From assembly GCA_022572105.1 (NCBI GenBank), contig JACZWN010000020.1, forward strand, positions 1 to 24,703: a DNA stretch of 24,703 nucleotides. The letters are read 5' to 3'. Shown piece by piece: positions 1 through 9,193 of the stretch. The DNA comes from Pseudomonadota bacterium (GTDB lineage Bacteria; Pseudomonadota; Alphaproteobacteria; Kiloniellales; J153). Made by a program: the position numbers and the translations under genes. The stretch's first letter is position 1. Each line of letters starts with the position of its first letter. Below the pieces are notes generated by a model. It did not search any database and was not told the DNA's origin. It worked only from the letters and a program-made list of their open reading frames with translations.

Positions 1-18
1 CGCGCCCTGGCCGTGTGA
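1..18 (+). CDS. 3' end of an upstream gene (partial, product uncertain)
   Basis: The first five codons of frame 1 (R-A-L-A-V) run into a TGA stop at 16-18, just before the ribosome binding site of the next gene. Alphaproteobacterial sulfite reductase operons usually have cysG (siroheme synthase) before the DUF2849 gene, so a cysG end is plausible by context only. Five codons cannot identify a protein, and other frames are also open over so short a stretch. Confidence 0.3.
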   Translation, partial: RALAV

Positions 19-34
19 GACAAGGGAGACAGCC

Positions 35-334
35 ATGACAGCGCAGATCGTGACCGCCAACCGCCTGACCGACGGCGTCGTCGTCTACCTCGACGACAAG
101 GGTGCTTGGTCGGAGCGGGTCGAGGACGCGCGTGTCGCGCGCGCGCAAGAGGACGGCGCCGCGCTTTTGGCGTCCGCCGAGACCCCCGAGCACGCCGTCC
201 GGGTCGTGGGGCCGTACCTGATGGACGTCGCCGCCGACGGGCACGCGCCCCGGCCGATAAGCAACCGCGAGGTGATCCGGGCCCGGGGCCCGACGGTGCG
301 CCTCGATCTGGGCAAGCAGGCGGAGCTCGCCTGA
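35..334 (+). CDS. DUF2849 domain-containing protein
   Basis: A 99-residue acidic soluble protein. It starts at the ATG at 35 after a purine-rich ribosome binding site (AAGGGAG, 22-28). Features seen are an N-terminal stretch around VTANRLTDGVVVYLDD and an internal NREVIRARGPTVRLDLG block. Small proteins of this type (DUF2849) lie just before the sulfite reductase gene in many alphaproteobacteria. The biochemical role is unknown to me; a helper role for the reductase or siroheme insertion is inferred from position only. No signal peptide or membrane segment is visible. The gene ends 25 bp before the next start, so the two are probably co-transcribed. Confidence 0.8.
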   Translation: MTAQIVTANRLTDGVVVYLDDKGAWSERVEDARVARAQEDGAALLASAETPEHAVRVVGPYLMDVAADGHAPRPISNREVIRARGPTVRLDLGKQAELA

Positions 335-359
335 GCGATCGCGGAGAAAGGTTGAAGCC

Positions 360-2001
<1,642 letters not shown>

Positions 2002-2015
<14 letters not shown>

Positions 2016-2625
2016 GGACAACGAGCTGGTCCCCGATCCCTGGGTGACGCTCGGCGACGACGAGGCGCTGCCAGAAGGGGCGCCGGCGATCGTCAGCTTC
2101 GAGCGCTGGCAAAGCGAGCGCGAGGCGCTCCTGCAGCGCAACGCGCCCCTCGGCATCCGCCTGCGCAGCGACCAGCCGCCCAAGCTGGTCCTCGATGACC
2201 TGGACCGCTTCGCCGTGGTCGCGCTCGAGTTTCCGAGGTTCGGCGACGGGCGGGCCTATTCCTACGCCCGCCTGCTGCGCGAGCGCTACGGCTACCGCGG
2301 CGAGCTGCGCGCGGTCGGCAACGTGCTGCGCGACCAGGCGCTGTTCATGCTGCGCTGCGGCTTCGACGCCTTCGAGCTGGCCGAGGACAGCGCGCTCGAA
2401 GGCTGGCGCGAGTCGCTCGCCGAGATCTCGGTCTTCTTCCAGCCGACCGCGGACGGCCGCTCGCCCGCCCACGCGCTGCGCGCGCGCCGAAACGGCCACG
2501 GCGCGATCGCGCCCCGGGCCGAGGAGTCCGACGACGACGGGCCGATCGCGGCGGCCTCCGCCGCCCCGGCCGCGGCCGAAACCCCTGGACTGAGCGCGGC
2601 GCGGGAGCCGATCACGGCGCACTGA
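2002..2625 (+). CDS. DUF934 domain-containing protein of the sulfite reductase operon
   Basis: A 207-residue protein whose ATG (2002) lies inside the end of cysI. Residues about 40-160 match the DUF934 pattern: a PKLVLDDL start, then FPRFGDGRAYSYARLLRERYGYRGELRAVG, given here as FPRFGDGRAYSYAR and RYGYRGELRAVG, then DQALFMLRCGFDAFEL. Family members accompany sulfite reductase and often follow cysH; their exact role is not settled, and assistance in reduction of sulfate or sulfite is inferred from linkage. The last 45 residues are Ala/Pro/Glu-rich and look disordered, making this protein longer than usual. In many relatives a PAPS/APS reductase gene (cysH) stands between cysI and this gene; here it is absent. 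Confidence 0.85.
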
Positions 2626-2650
2626 GCTTACTGAGTTCCGGACTGCCCGG

Positions 2651-2673
2651 GCGATCGAAAATCGCGAAAATTT
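2651..2673 (+). terminator. Weak possible terminator of the cys operon
   Basis: A short hairpin (GCGAT 2651-2655 pairs with ATCGC 2661-2665, 5-nt loop) is followed by GAAAATTT. It lies 25 bp after the DUF934 stop. The stem is only 5 bp and the T run is three, so the call is tentative. Confidence 0.3.
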
Positions 2674-2740
2674 CCGCCCGCTCCGACGCGCGATACCTAT
2701 ATAGCAAGGATGAGGGCGCGGTGCGCCCCGGCTGGCCCCT

Positions 2741-2769
2741 TTCAAGGGGGCCGGGGCCGGTCCTATAAT
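2741..2769 (+). promoter_or_regulatory. Candidate sigma70-type promoter for the aldehyde dehydrogenase gene
   Basis: A perfect TATAAT (2764-2769), striking in such GC-rich DNA, lies 17 bp after TTCAAG (2741-2746, three of six matches to TTGACA). Transcription would begin near 2776, giving a leader of about 35 nt before the ATG at 2812. The -35 element sits inside a strong GC-rich hairpin (2726-2756). Only the -10 box is convincing. Confidence 0.4.
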
Positions 2770-2811
2770 CGCGCTCAAGATCAAAAGACACCCTAGATTC
2801 GGAGGACTCCC

Positions 2812-4302
2812 ATGACCGCGCAAGCTCAGGCGATAGCGCCCAATGGCGCGCCGCAACTCAACGACGACAGGCTGTTCCGGCAGCAGTGCTACATCGACGG
2901 CGCCTGGGTCGATGCCGATTCCGGCGCCACCTTCCCGGTCAACAACCCGGCGACCGGCGAAGTGCTCGGCACGGTGCCCAAGCTGGGCGCCGCGGAGACC
3001 GCGCGCGCGATCGCGGCGGCGGAGCGGGCCTGGCCGGCCTGGCGCGCCAAGACCGCCAAGGAGCGCTCCAACATCCTGCGCGCCTGGTTCAACCTGATCC
3101 TGGAGAACCAGGAGGACCTGGCGGTCCTGATGACCCTGGAGCAGGGCAAGCCGCTCGCCGAATCCAGGGGCGAGGTGGTCTACGGCGCCAGCTTCATCGA
3201 GTGGTTCGCCGAGGAGGCCAAGCGGGTCTACGGCGATACCATCCCACAGCACCAGGCCGACAAGCGCATCGTCGTGATCAAGCAGCCGATCGGCGTGGTG
3301 GCGGCGATCACGCCGTGGAACTTCCCCAACGCCATGATCACCCGCAAGTGCGCCCCGGCGCTGGCCGCCGGTTGTCCGGTGGTGATCAAGCCGGCCAGCA
3401 TGACGCCCTATTCGGCCTTCGCGCTGGCCGAGCTCGCCGGGCGCGCCGGCATCCCGCCCGGCGTGCTCAACGTCATTACCGGCGCGGCCCGCGAGGTCGG
3501 CGGCGAGCTGACCGCCAATCCGACCGTGCGCAAGCTCTCCTTCACCGGCTCGACCGCGGTCGGCAAGCTCCTGATGGTGCAGTGCGCGGCCACGGTCAAG
3601 AAGGTGTCCATGGAACTGGGCGGCAACGCGCCGTTTCTGGTCTTCGACGACGCCGACATCGACGCGGCCATCGAGGGCGCCATGATGAGCAAGTTCCGCA
3701 ACACCGGTCAGACCTGCGTCTGCGCCAACCGCATCCTGGTCCAGGACGCGGTCTACGACGTCTTCGCCGAGAAACTGGTCGAGGCGGTCAAGGGCCTGAA
3801 GGTCGGCTTCGGCATGGAGGAGGGGGTCACCCAGGGCCCGCTCATCGAGGTGGCGGCCCTCGACAAGGTCGAGGAGCACGTCGCCGACGCGCTCGCCAAG
3901 GGCGCCAAGGTCGCGGTCGGCGGCGCGCGCCACGAACGCGGCGGCACCTTCTACCAGCCGACCGTGCTGACCGGCGTCACCACCGACATGAAGGTGACCA
4001 AGGAGGAGACCTTCGGCCCGGTCGCCCCGCTGTTCCGCTTCGCGACCGAGGAGGAGGGCATCGCCATGGCCAACGACACCGAGTTCGGCCTGGCCTGCTA
4101 CTTCTACGCCCGCGATCTGGGGCGCGTGTGGCGCGTCGCCGAGGCGCTGGAGGCCGGCATCGTCGGCATCAACACCGGCATCATCTCGACCGAGGTCGCG
4201 CCCTTCGGCGGGATCAAGGAATCCGGCATCGGCCGCGAGGGCTCCAAGTACGGCATGGACGATTTCCTCGAGATCAAATACCTGTGCATGGGCGGGATCT
4301 GA
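2812..4302 (+). CDS. gabD: NAD(P)-dependent succinate-semialdehyde dehydrogenase
   Basis: A 496-residue aldehyde dehydrogenase, expected to oxidise succinate semialdehyde (or glutarate semialdehyde) to the acid with NAD(P)+ as the last step of GABA or similar catabolism. Seen: the WNFPNAMITRK cofactor/substrate region, FTGSTAVGK nucleotide-binding loop, general-base E268 in MELGGNAP, and catalytic C302 in GQTCVCANR. A second cysteine, C304, stands two residues on, as in succinate-semialdehyde dehydrogenases where such a pair can act as a redox switch. The C-terminal PFGGIKESGIGREGS block is typical of GabD. The ATG at 2812 follows a strong GGAGGA site (2801-2806). It stands alone between a candidate promoter and a strong terminator. 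Substrate is assigned by family resemblance; no transaminase gene is adjacent. Confidence 0.88.
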   Translation: MTAQAQAIAPNGAPQLNDDRLFRQQCYIDGAWVDADSGATFPVNNPATGEVLGTVPKLGAAETARAIAAAERAWPAWRAKTAKERSNILRAWFNLILENQEDLAVLMTLEQGKPLAESRGEVVYGASFIEWFAEEAKRVYGDTIPQHQADKRIVVIKQPIGVVAAITPWNFPNAMITRKCAPALAAGCPVVIKPASMTPYSAFALAELAGRAGIPPGVLNVITGAAREVGGELTANPTVRKLSFTGSTAVGKLLMVQCAATVKKVSMELGGNAPFLVFDDADIDAAIEGAMMSKFRNTGQTCVCANRILVQDAVYDVFAEKLVEAVKGLKVGFGMEEGVTQGPLIEVAALDKVEEHVADALAKGAKVAVGGARHERGGTFYQPTVLTGVTTDMKVTKEETFGPVAPLFRFATEEEGIAMANDTEFGLACYFYARDLGRVWRVAEALEAGIVGINTGIISTEVAPFGGIKESGIGREGSKYGMDDFLEIKYLCMGGI

Positions 4303-4339
4303 GGCGCGCGCCGTTTCCATAACGCGAAACACCATAACC

Positions 4340-4370
4340 GGCGCGGGGTTTCGGCCCCGCGCCTTTCGTT
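4340..4370 (+). terminator. Rho-independent terminator after gabD
   Basis: A perfect 9-bp stem (GGCGCGGGG 4340-4348 with CCCCGCGCC 4355-4363) encloses a 6-nt loop (TTTCGG) and is followed by TTTCGTT. It begins 38 bp after the gabD stop and separates gabD from the phosphatase gene. Confidence 0.8.
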
Positions 4371-4400
4371 ACGCCCGGACGATAGCCGAGGCACTGTTCG

Positions 4401-5012
4401 ATGTCCGACCCGACCCTCTATCTGCTGCGTCACGGCGAGACCGAGTTCAACGTCGAAGGCCGCTACCAGGGGCAGCGGGATTCGCCGCTGACGCCACGCG
4501 GGCGTGACCAGGCGCGGCGCCACGGCGCCTTGCTCAAGACGCTGATCGTAGAGCCGGAGGCCTGGCGCGTCGTGGCGAGCCCCTTGGGCCGCGCCATGGC
4601 GACCGCGCGCATCGTCTGCGCCGCGCTCGGCCTGCCGGAAGACGCGATCGAAACCGACGCACGCCTCAAGGAGATGGCGTTCGGCGAGTGGGAGGGCTTG
4701 ACCCCGGCCGAGATCCAGGCGCGGCATCCCGAGGCCTGGGCGGCGCGCTGCGCCGACCGTTGGCACCACCTGCGCCCGGGCGGCGAGAGCTACGCCCTGC
4801 TCGCCGCGCGCGTCGGCGCCTTCCTGCGCGACGCCCAAGGGGACGCCATCGTGGTCGGCCACGGCGGCGCCGGGCGGGTGCTGCGCGGGCTCTACGGCCG
4901 CCTGTCGGAGGACCAGATTGTGGCCCTCGACGAGCCCCAGGACGCAATCTTCCGCCTGACCCAAGGCACGGTCGCGCGCATCGACCACGATGAGGTGGAG
5001 GGCGGCGATTAG
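4401..5012 (+). CDS. Histidine phosphatase family protein (phosphoglycerate mutase-like)
   Basis: A 203-residue member of the histidine phosphatase superfamily. The catalytic RHGE motif is at residues 10-13 (LLRHGETEFN), with H11 as the expected phosphohistidine. The second catalytic histidine is H154 in VVGHGGAGR, and the proton-donor region is visible in FGEWEG. Such proteins remove phosphate from small molecules; the subgroup includes phosphoglycerate mutase-like enzymes and alpha-ribazole phosphatase, and the substrate cannot be told from sequence. The ribosome binding site before the ATG at 4401 is weak. The gene ends about 70 bp before an FMN riboswitch, but nothing else links it to flavins. 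Confidence 0.85.
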   Translation: MSDPTLYLLRHGETEFNVEGRYQGQRDSPLTPRGRDQARRHGALLKTLIVEPEAWRVVASPLGRAMATARIVCAALGLPEDAIETDARLKEMAFGEWEGLTPAEIQARHPEAWAARCADRWHHLRPGGESYALLAARVGAFLRDAQGDAIVVGHGGAGRVLRGLYGRLSEDQIVALDEPQDAIFRLTQGTVARIDHDEVEGGD

Positions 5013-5062
5013 CCTTTCTAGCGCCGTCGACAGCACGGCTTCCAGGCATTAGAGTCGAAACC

Positions 5063-5082
5063 GTCTCGCTAGGTGGCGAGAC
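5063..5082 (+). other. Hairpin just upstream of the FMN riboswitch
   Basis: A perfect 7-bp inverted repeat (GTCTCGC 5063-5069, GCGAGAC 5076-5082, 6-nt loop) ends 1 bp before the riboswitch P1 stem. There is no T run, so it is not a standard terminator. It might limit read-through from the phosphatase gene or belong to the riboswitch leader. Confidence 0.4.
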
Positions 5083-5083
5083 A

Positions 5084-5231
5084 CGTTCTCGGGGCGGGGT
5101 GGAAGTCCCCACCGGCGGTGAAAGCGCGTGTCGCTTGAGCCCGCGAGCGCCCTTCGGGTTCCCGCCCGGAGGGGTCAGCAGATTCGGTGCAACTCCGAAG
5201 CCGACGGTCATAGTCCGGATGGAAGAGAACG
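5084..5231 (+). promoter_or_regulatory. FMN riboswitch (RFN element)
   Basis: The conserved RFN core is plain: P1 strands CGTTCTC (5084-5090) and GAGAACG (5225-5231) pair perfectly. Between them are GGGGCGGGGTG and AGTCCCCACCGGCGGT, then AGCCCGCGAGC, CAGCAGATTCGGT, CTCCGAAGCCGACGGT and CATAGTCCGGATG. The aptamer binds flavin mononucleotide and normally turns off expression of flavin synthesis or uptake genes. It lies 88 bp before the ribH2 start. No terminator with a T run follows it, so control at translation initiation is more likely than attenuation; this is an inference. Confidence 0.96.
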
Positions 5232-5319
5232 GAGTGGCGACGCAGGCCGTTTATGCCGGCCGGACGCATCGCCGTTTCGTACGCCCTGGTTCTGGCCTCT
5301 GATGCGAAAGGAGACCGCC

Positions 5320-5799
5320 ATGAATCAGAGCTCCCTCGACAAGCAGGCCGCGCTGCGCATCGCCTTCGTTCAGGCGCGCTGGCACGCGGATATCGTCGAT
5401 CAGTGCCGAATCGCTTTCGTCCACGAGCTCGGGCGATTGACCGAGGGCTCGGCCGTGGTCGAAGTTTTCGACGTTCCCGGCGCCTTCGAAATACCCTTGC
5501 AGGCGCGGACCCTGGCCAGGACCGGCCGTTACGCGGCGGTGGTCGGGTCCGCCTTCGTGGTCGACGGCGGCATCTATCGCCACGATTTCGTCGCCGAGGC
5601 GGTGGTCGCGGGCCTGATGCAGGCCCAAATGGATGCGGACCTGCCCATCTTGTCCGCCGTCCTGACCCCGCATCACTTCCAGGACACCGAGGTGCACCGG
5701 CGCTTTTTCCTGGAGCATTTCAAGGTCAAGGGACGCGAGGCCGCCGAAGCCTGCCTGTCGATCCTGGCCCTGCGCGAGTCCCTCGCCCCGGCCGCCTAA
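5320..5799 (+). CDS. ribH2: 6,7-dimethyl-8-ribityllumazine synthase, type II (RibH2)
   Basis: A 159-residue lumazine synthase joining the ribityl-aminouracil and 3,4-dihydroxybutanone 4-phosphate precursors, the penultimate step of riboflavin synthesis. It fits the type II group of Brucella and other alphaproteobacteria: an N-terminal tryptophan in ARWHADIV (W21) where most enzymes have another residue, VPGAFEIPL, then GGIYRHDFVAEAVVAG, LTPHHFQ and HFKVKGREAAEA. The start is the ATG at 5320, placed by a good AAAGGAGA site (5307-5314) and by the riboswitch upstream; an in-frame extension back to 5128 would run through the aptamer and is not real. Its stop overlaps the converging pncB stop by 4 bp. 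Confidence 0.93.
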   Translation: MNQSSLDKQAALRIAFVQARWHADIVDQCRIAFVHELGRLTEGSAVVEVFDVPGAFEIPLQARTLARTGRYAAVVGSAFVVDGGIYRHDFVAEAVVAGLMQAQMDADLPILSAVLTPHHFQDTEVHRRFFLEHFKVKGREAAEACLSILALRESLAPAA

Positions 5800-6962
5800 T
5801 CCTTCTTGAGCAGGAATTCGCGGCCGACCTTGACCCGGGGTTCGCCGTCGTAGGCGACGATGTCGGCGGTGGCGTAGGTCTCGGGCCACTGCTCGGGCAG
5901 GTAGCTGCCGGTGCCGATCACGTCGATGGGCGCCTTGGCCTCGGCCATGATCTTGCACTTGGCCGGGCCGAAGCCCGAGGAGGCGACGATCTTGACCCGG
6001 TCGAAGCCCTCGGCGTCGAGCGCCTCGCGCAGCGTCCAGATCGCCGCCGCCGAGACCCCGGGGCCGACCAGGTAGCGCAGCTCCGCCTCGGTCCGGTAGC
6101 CGCGCACCGCGTCCGGCGCGTTGCGCTCCAGGACCGCGTAGGAGGCCGGCGGGTCGAGCCCCTCGATGAAGCGCCCGCCCGGCGTGTCCAGGCGCACCGA
6201 GAGCTTGCCGTCGCCGGCGAGCCGGGGGAAGCGGCGGCACACGGTCAGCGTATCGGTGATCTCGCGCGCGAAATAGTCGATGAGCACGGTCATCGGCTCG
6301 CCCGGGTAGCACTCGTCGAACATCTCGGCGGCGCGCAAGGTCGAGCCGGCGTAGCCGATGAAGGCGTGGGGCATGGTGCCCTTGCCGCCCTCGGCGCCGA
6401 AGTAGTGCGCGGTGGCGTCGGTCGCGTTGCCGGTGAAGCCGAGCGCGCCGACCTTGCGCCGGGCGCGCGCGGAGCCGACCGAGGCGGCGTAGGCCATGGC
6501 CTCGGCCATCTCGGTGCCGGCGCAGTGGCGCGCGTCCATGGCCATGAAGGCGACCCGCGGTAAATCCGCGCACATGGTGTAGGCGTTGTAGGCGGCCACG
6601 CACGGCGGGCCCAGCTTCTGCAGCAGCAGGGTCTCCAGGTCGACCAGGTGATAGAGCGGCCCGGTCACGTAGAGGATCGCCTCGCCGGCGCCGACCCACT
6701 TGCCTTCCTCGTAGCGCAGCTCGACGTCGAAGCGCACCTTGCGCCGCGCCGCCATCTCGTGCAGCCAGTCGATGGCCAGGCGCGGCGCCGAGATGACCGG
6801 GCGGCGCAGGAACAGGGCGTAGGTGACGATGGCATCGCCGAAGCGCCCGACCACCTCCTTGGTGCGCCGGAGGTAGTGGTCGGTCCAGTCGGCGATATCC
6901 GCCTCCTCGACCGGCCAGCGCTCCATGTCAAAGGCCTTGGGCTTCATGCCGTCAGCGGACAT
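5796..6962 (-). CDS. pncB: Nicotinate phosphoribosyltransferase
   Basis: A 388-residue enzyme that joins nicotinate to PRPP, forming nicotinate mononucleotide in NAD salvage. Visible family features are the N-terminal DHYLRRTKEVV region, FDVELRY and VTGPLYHLVDLETLLLQ, then MDARHCAGTEMAEAMAY, the FTGNATDAT segment and the C-terminal KIVASSGFGPAKC and DVIGTGSYL. The start at 6962 follows GGAGGG on the minus strand. It lies 52 bp after the DAHP synthase gene and is probably co-transcribed with it. It converges on ribH2 with a 4-bp overlap and no terminator between. Quinolinate phosphoribosyltransferase is a related fold, but the motifs favour nicotinate. Confidence 0.88.
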   Translation of the reverse strand: MSADGMKPKAFDMERWPVEEADIADWTDHYLRRTKEVVGRFGDAIVTYALFLRRPVISAPRLAIDWLHEMAARRKVRFDVELRYEEGKWVGAGEAILYVTGPLYHLVDLETLLLQKLGPPCVAAYNAYTMCADLPRVAFMAMDARHCAGTEMAEAMAYAASVGSARARRKVGALGFTGNATDATAHYFGAEGGKGTMPHAFIGYAGSTLRAAEMFDECYPGEPMTVLIDYFAREITDTLTVCRRFPRLAGDGKLSVRLDTPGGRFIEGLDPPASYAVLERNAPDAVRGYRTEAELRYLVGPGVSAAAIWTLREALDAEGFDRVKIVASSGFGPAKCKIMAEAKAPIDVIGTGSYLPEQWPETYATADIVAYDGEPRVKVGREFLLKKD

Positions 6963-7014
6963 GGCGGTCCCTCCGATGTCCCGGTGGCGGTAGGTCTCCC
7001 CGCGCGCCTTGGTA

Positions 7015-8397
7015 TTACGACGCCGCGGCGACCTGGCCGGCGCCGTTTTCGCGCTCCTCCTTGAGCTGCTCGGCGATCAGGAACGCGAGCTCGAGCGCCT
7101 GGCTGGCGTTGAGGCGCGGGTCGCAGTGGGTGTGGTAGCGGTCGCCGAGCGAGGCCTCGCTGATCGCCTGGGCGCCGCCGATGCACTCGGTCACGTCCTT
7201 GCCGGTCATCTCGAAGTGCAGGCCGCCGGCGTAAGAGCCCTCGGCCCGGTGCACGGCGAAGAAGCCCTTGACCTCGGCCAGGATGCGGTCGAAGGCCCGG
7301 GTCTTGTAGCCGGTCGAGGCCTTGACGGTGTTGCCGTGCATGGGGTCGCAAGCCCAGACCACCTTGTGGCCGGCGCGCTGGACCGCGCGCACCAGCGGCG
7401 GCAGCTTGGCCTCGACGCTGTCGGCGCCCATGCGCGCGATCAGCGTCAGGCGTCCCGGCACGTTGTCCGGATTGAGCGCCTCGATCAGGCGCAAGAGGTC
7501 GTCGGGCTCGAGGCTCGGCCCACACTTCATGCCGAGCGGGTTGTCGACCCCGCGCAGGAACTCGACGTGGGCGCCGTCGAGCTGGCGCGTGCGGTCGCCG
7601 AGCCACAGGAGATGGGCCGAGCAGTCGTACCACTGGCCGGTCAGGCTATCGACCCGGGTCAGCGCCTGCTCGTAATTGAGCAGAAGCGCCTCGTGGCTGG
7701 TGTAGAAGTCGGTCTCGCGCAGTTGCGGCGCCGTCTCGGGCGTGATCCCGCAGGCCTCCATGAAGGCGAGCGCCTCGTCGATGCGCCCGGCCAGCGCCTC
7801 GTAGCGCTGCCCTTGCGGGCTGCTGGCCACGAACTGCAGGTTCCACTGATGCACCTTGTGCAGGTCGGCGAAACCGCCCTGGGCGAAGGCGCGCAGTAGG
7901 TTGAGCGTCGCCGCGGACTGGTTGTAGGCGCGCAGCAGGCGCTCCGGGTCGGGCACGCGCGCGGCCGCGTCGAACTCGATGGCGTTGACGATGTCGCCGC
8001 GGTAGCTGGGCAGCTCGATATCGCCCTGGACCTCGGTCGGCGCCGAGCGCGGCTTGGCGAACTGGCCGGCCATGCGCCCCAGCTTGACCACCGGGCAGGC
8101 GGCGCCGAAGGTCAGCACCACCGCCATTTGCAGGAGCACCCGGAAGGTGTCGCGGATGTTGTTGGCGTGGAACTCGGCGAAGCTTTCCGCGCAGTCGCCG
8201 CCCTGGAGCAGAAACGCCTTGCCTTCGGCGACCACGCCGAGGTGCTCCTTGAGCCGCCTGGCCTCGCCCGCGAAGACGAGCGGCGGGTAGTTGGCCAGCG
8301 TCTCCTCGGCACGCGCCAGCTTGCCCGCGTCCGGATACACCGGTACCTGGCGAACCTCCTTGCCGCGCCACGACTGCGGCGCCCATTTTCCACTCAT
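7015..8397 (-). CDS. Class II 3-deoxy-7-phosphoheptulonate (DAHP) synthase
   Basis: A 460-residue enzyme condensing phosphoenolpyruvate and erythrose 4-phosphate, the first step of the shikimate pathway. It belongs to the plant-like class II group: N-terminal WAPQSWRGKEVRQ, then LLQGGDCAESF, RMAGQFAKPRS, LLNYEQALTR, KCGPSLEPDDLLRLI, CDPMHGNT and LHFEMTGKDVTEC are all typical and include the metal-binding Cys, His and Glu region. The length matches the class. The start codon at 8397 is preceded by a modest GAGG site. It is first of a two-gene minus-strand unit with pncB. No obvious feedback domain is added. The symbols aroF/aroG are used loosely for such genes, so none is given. Confidence 0.93.
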   Translation of the reverse strand: MSGKWAPQSWRGKEVRQVPVYPDAGKLARAEETLANYPPLVFAGEARRLKEHLGVVAEGKAFLLQGGDCAESFAEFHANNIRDTFRVLLQMAVVLTFGAACPVVKLGRMAGQFAKPRSAPTEVQGDIELPSYRGDIVNAIEFDAAARVPDPERLLRAYNQSAATLNLLRAFAQGGFADLHKVHQWNLQFVASSPQGQRYEALAGRIDEALAFMEACGITPETAPQLRETDFYTSHEALLLNYEQALTRVDSLTGQWYDCSAHLLWLGDRTRQLDGAHVEFLRGVDNPLGMKCGPSLEPDDLLRLIEALNPDNVPGRLTLIARMGADSVEAKLPPLVRAVQRAGHKVVWACDPMHGNTVKASTGYKTRAFDRILAEVKGFFAVHRAEGSYAGGLHFEMTGKDVTECIGGAQAISEASLGDRYHTHCDPRLNASQALELAFLIAEQLKEERENGAGQVAAAS

Positions 8398-8638
8398 GAC
8401 CGACCTCGCTCCCTGGTCCCCGTTCCTACCTGGATATCGTGTCCTCGAGCCCGGGTTTTAGCACCTTTCCGCAAGTTTTCCACAGGGAAAAGCGGCGCTC
8501 CGCGGGCCGATTCGCCGGAAACCCCGCGCGCCCCCTTAAACCAAGGCATCAATGGGGTTAAGCTGAGATACGTTGGCACTGGCGCCGGCGCCGCTGGCCA
8601 GAACATAGCAAGAATATCGATAGGGAGACACCCGCCCC
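8398..8638. promoter_or_regulatory. Divergent intergenic region between DAHP synthase and ridA-like gene
   Basis: These 241 bp must hold promoters for both directions. I see no strong -35/-10 pair. There is a GGCGCCGGCGCC palindromic stretch near 8581-8592 and a good AGGGAGA ribosome binding site at about 8621-8627 for the plus-strand gene. Confidence 0.4.
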
Positions 8639-9034
8639 ATGAGCGCTCCTGTGTTTCACATGATCGCGCCCGCGCCCGCGCCGGTCGCGCCTTACAGCCA
8701 TGCCGTGGAGGCGGACGCCTGGGTCTTCCTCACCGGCCAGATCCCGACCGACCCGGATCGGGACGCGGCGCCGCTGCCCGATGGCATAGCGGCCCAGACC
8801 CGCCGGACCATGGACAACCTGGTGCTCGTGCTGGAGGGTCTGGGCCTGGGTCTCGAACACGTCGTGGCCGCGCGCGTCTTCCTGACCCGGTTCCAGGCGG
8901 ACTATGCCGCCATGAACGCGGCCTACACGCCCTACTTCCCGGCCGCCCGCTTGCCGGCGCGGACCTGCATTGGGGTCACGGGTCTGGCCCGTGACGCGCT
9001 CGTCGAGATCGACTTCATCGCCCGCAGGCCGTAG
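8639..9034 (+). CDS. RidA family protein (reactive imine/enamine deaminase-like)
   Basis: A 131-residue YjgF/YER057c/UK114-type protein. Family members hydrolyse reactive enamine/imine intermediates such as 2-aminoacrylate, or are specialised relatives of unknown substrate. Visible landmarks are APYSHAVEADAWVFLTGQIP, here split as APYSHAVEAD and WVFLTGQIP, and the C-terminal LPARTCIGVTGLA with R108, the position equivalent to the carboxylate-binding arginine of RidA, followed by E123 in ALVEIDFIA. Length is normal for the family. It starts at 8639 after AGGGAGA. It is separated by 159 bp from the cyclase gene. Confidence 0.88.
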   Translation: MSAPVFHMIAPAPAPVAPYSHAVEADAWVFLTGQIPTDPDRDAAPLPDGIAAQTRRTMDNLVLVLEGLGLGLEHVVAARVFLTRFQADYAAMNAAYTPYFPAARLPARTCIGVTGLARDALVEIDFIARRP

Positions 9035-9141
9035 CCCTGGGTTTGAGAAACACAATGCCTTGGGCCGAGATTCTCCCCGGCTCCTGTCCAATTAGGCAAG
9101 CCGTGGGCGTTGCTGCTTGAGATGGTAGGCCCACCCACATA

Positions 9142-9167
9142 GGATTTACGCGGGGGATTTACGCGGG
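9142..9167 (+). repeat. Perfect 13-bp tandem repeat upstream of the cyclase gene
   Basis: GGATTTACGCGGG occurs twice head to tail (9142-9154 and 9155-9167), ending 27 bp before the cyclase start. It may be a duplicated operator or replication slippage. Confidence 0.85.
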
Positions 9168-9171
9168 CAAC

Positions 9172-9193
9172 GCCCGGAAAGGGAGGGCCGGGC
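9172..9193 (+). promoter_or_regulatory. Hairpin displaying or masking the ribosome binding site of the cyclase gene
   Basis: GCCCGG (9172-9177) pairs perfectly with CCGGGC (9188-9193), and the loop AAAGGGAGGG contains the Shine-Dalgarno site. The stem abuts the ATG at 9194. Such a structure could affect translation; the effect is not shown. Confidence 0.45.

Noticed and set aside
5128..5319. In-frame N-terminal extension of ribH2
   Set aside because: It would be translated from inside the FMN aptamer; the ATG at 5320 has a good ribosome binding site and gives the normal family length.
5253..6563. 436-codon plus-strand frame over ribH2 and pncB
   Set aside because: Out of frame with ribH2 and antisense to pncB; repetitive Arg/Gly/Ala/Leu composition.
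8570..8595. Sigma54-type promoter from TTGGCAC before the RidA gene
   Set aside because: The -12 GC element (TTGC) at the required spacing is missing.
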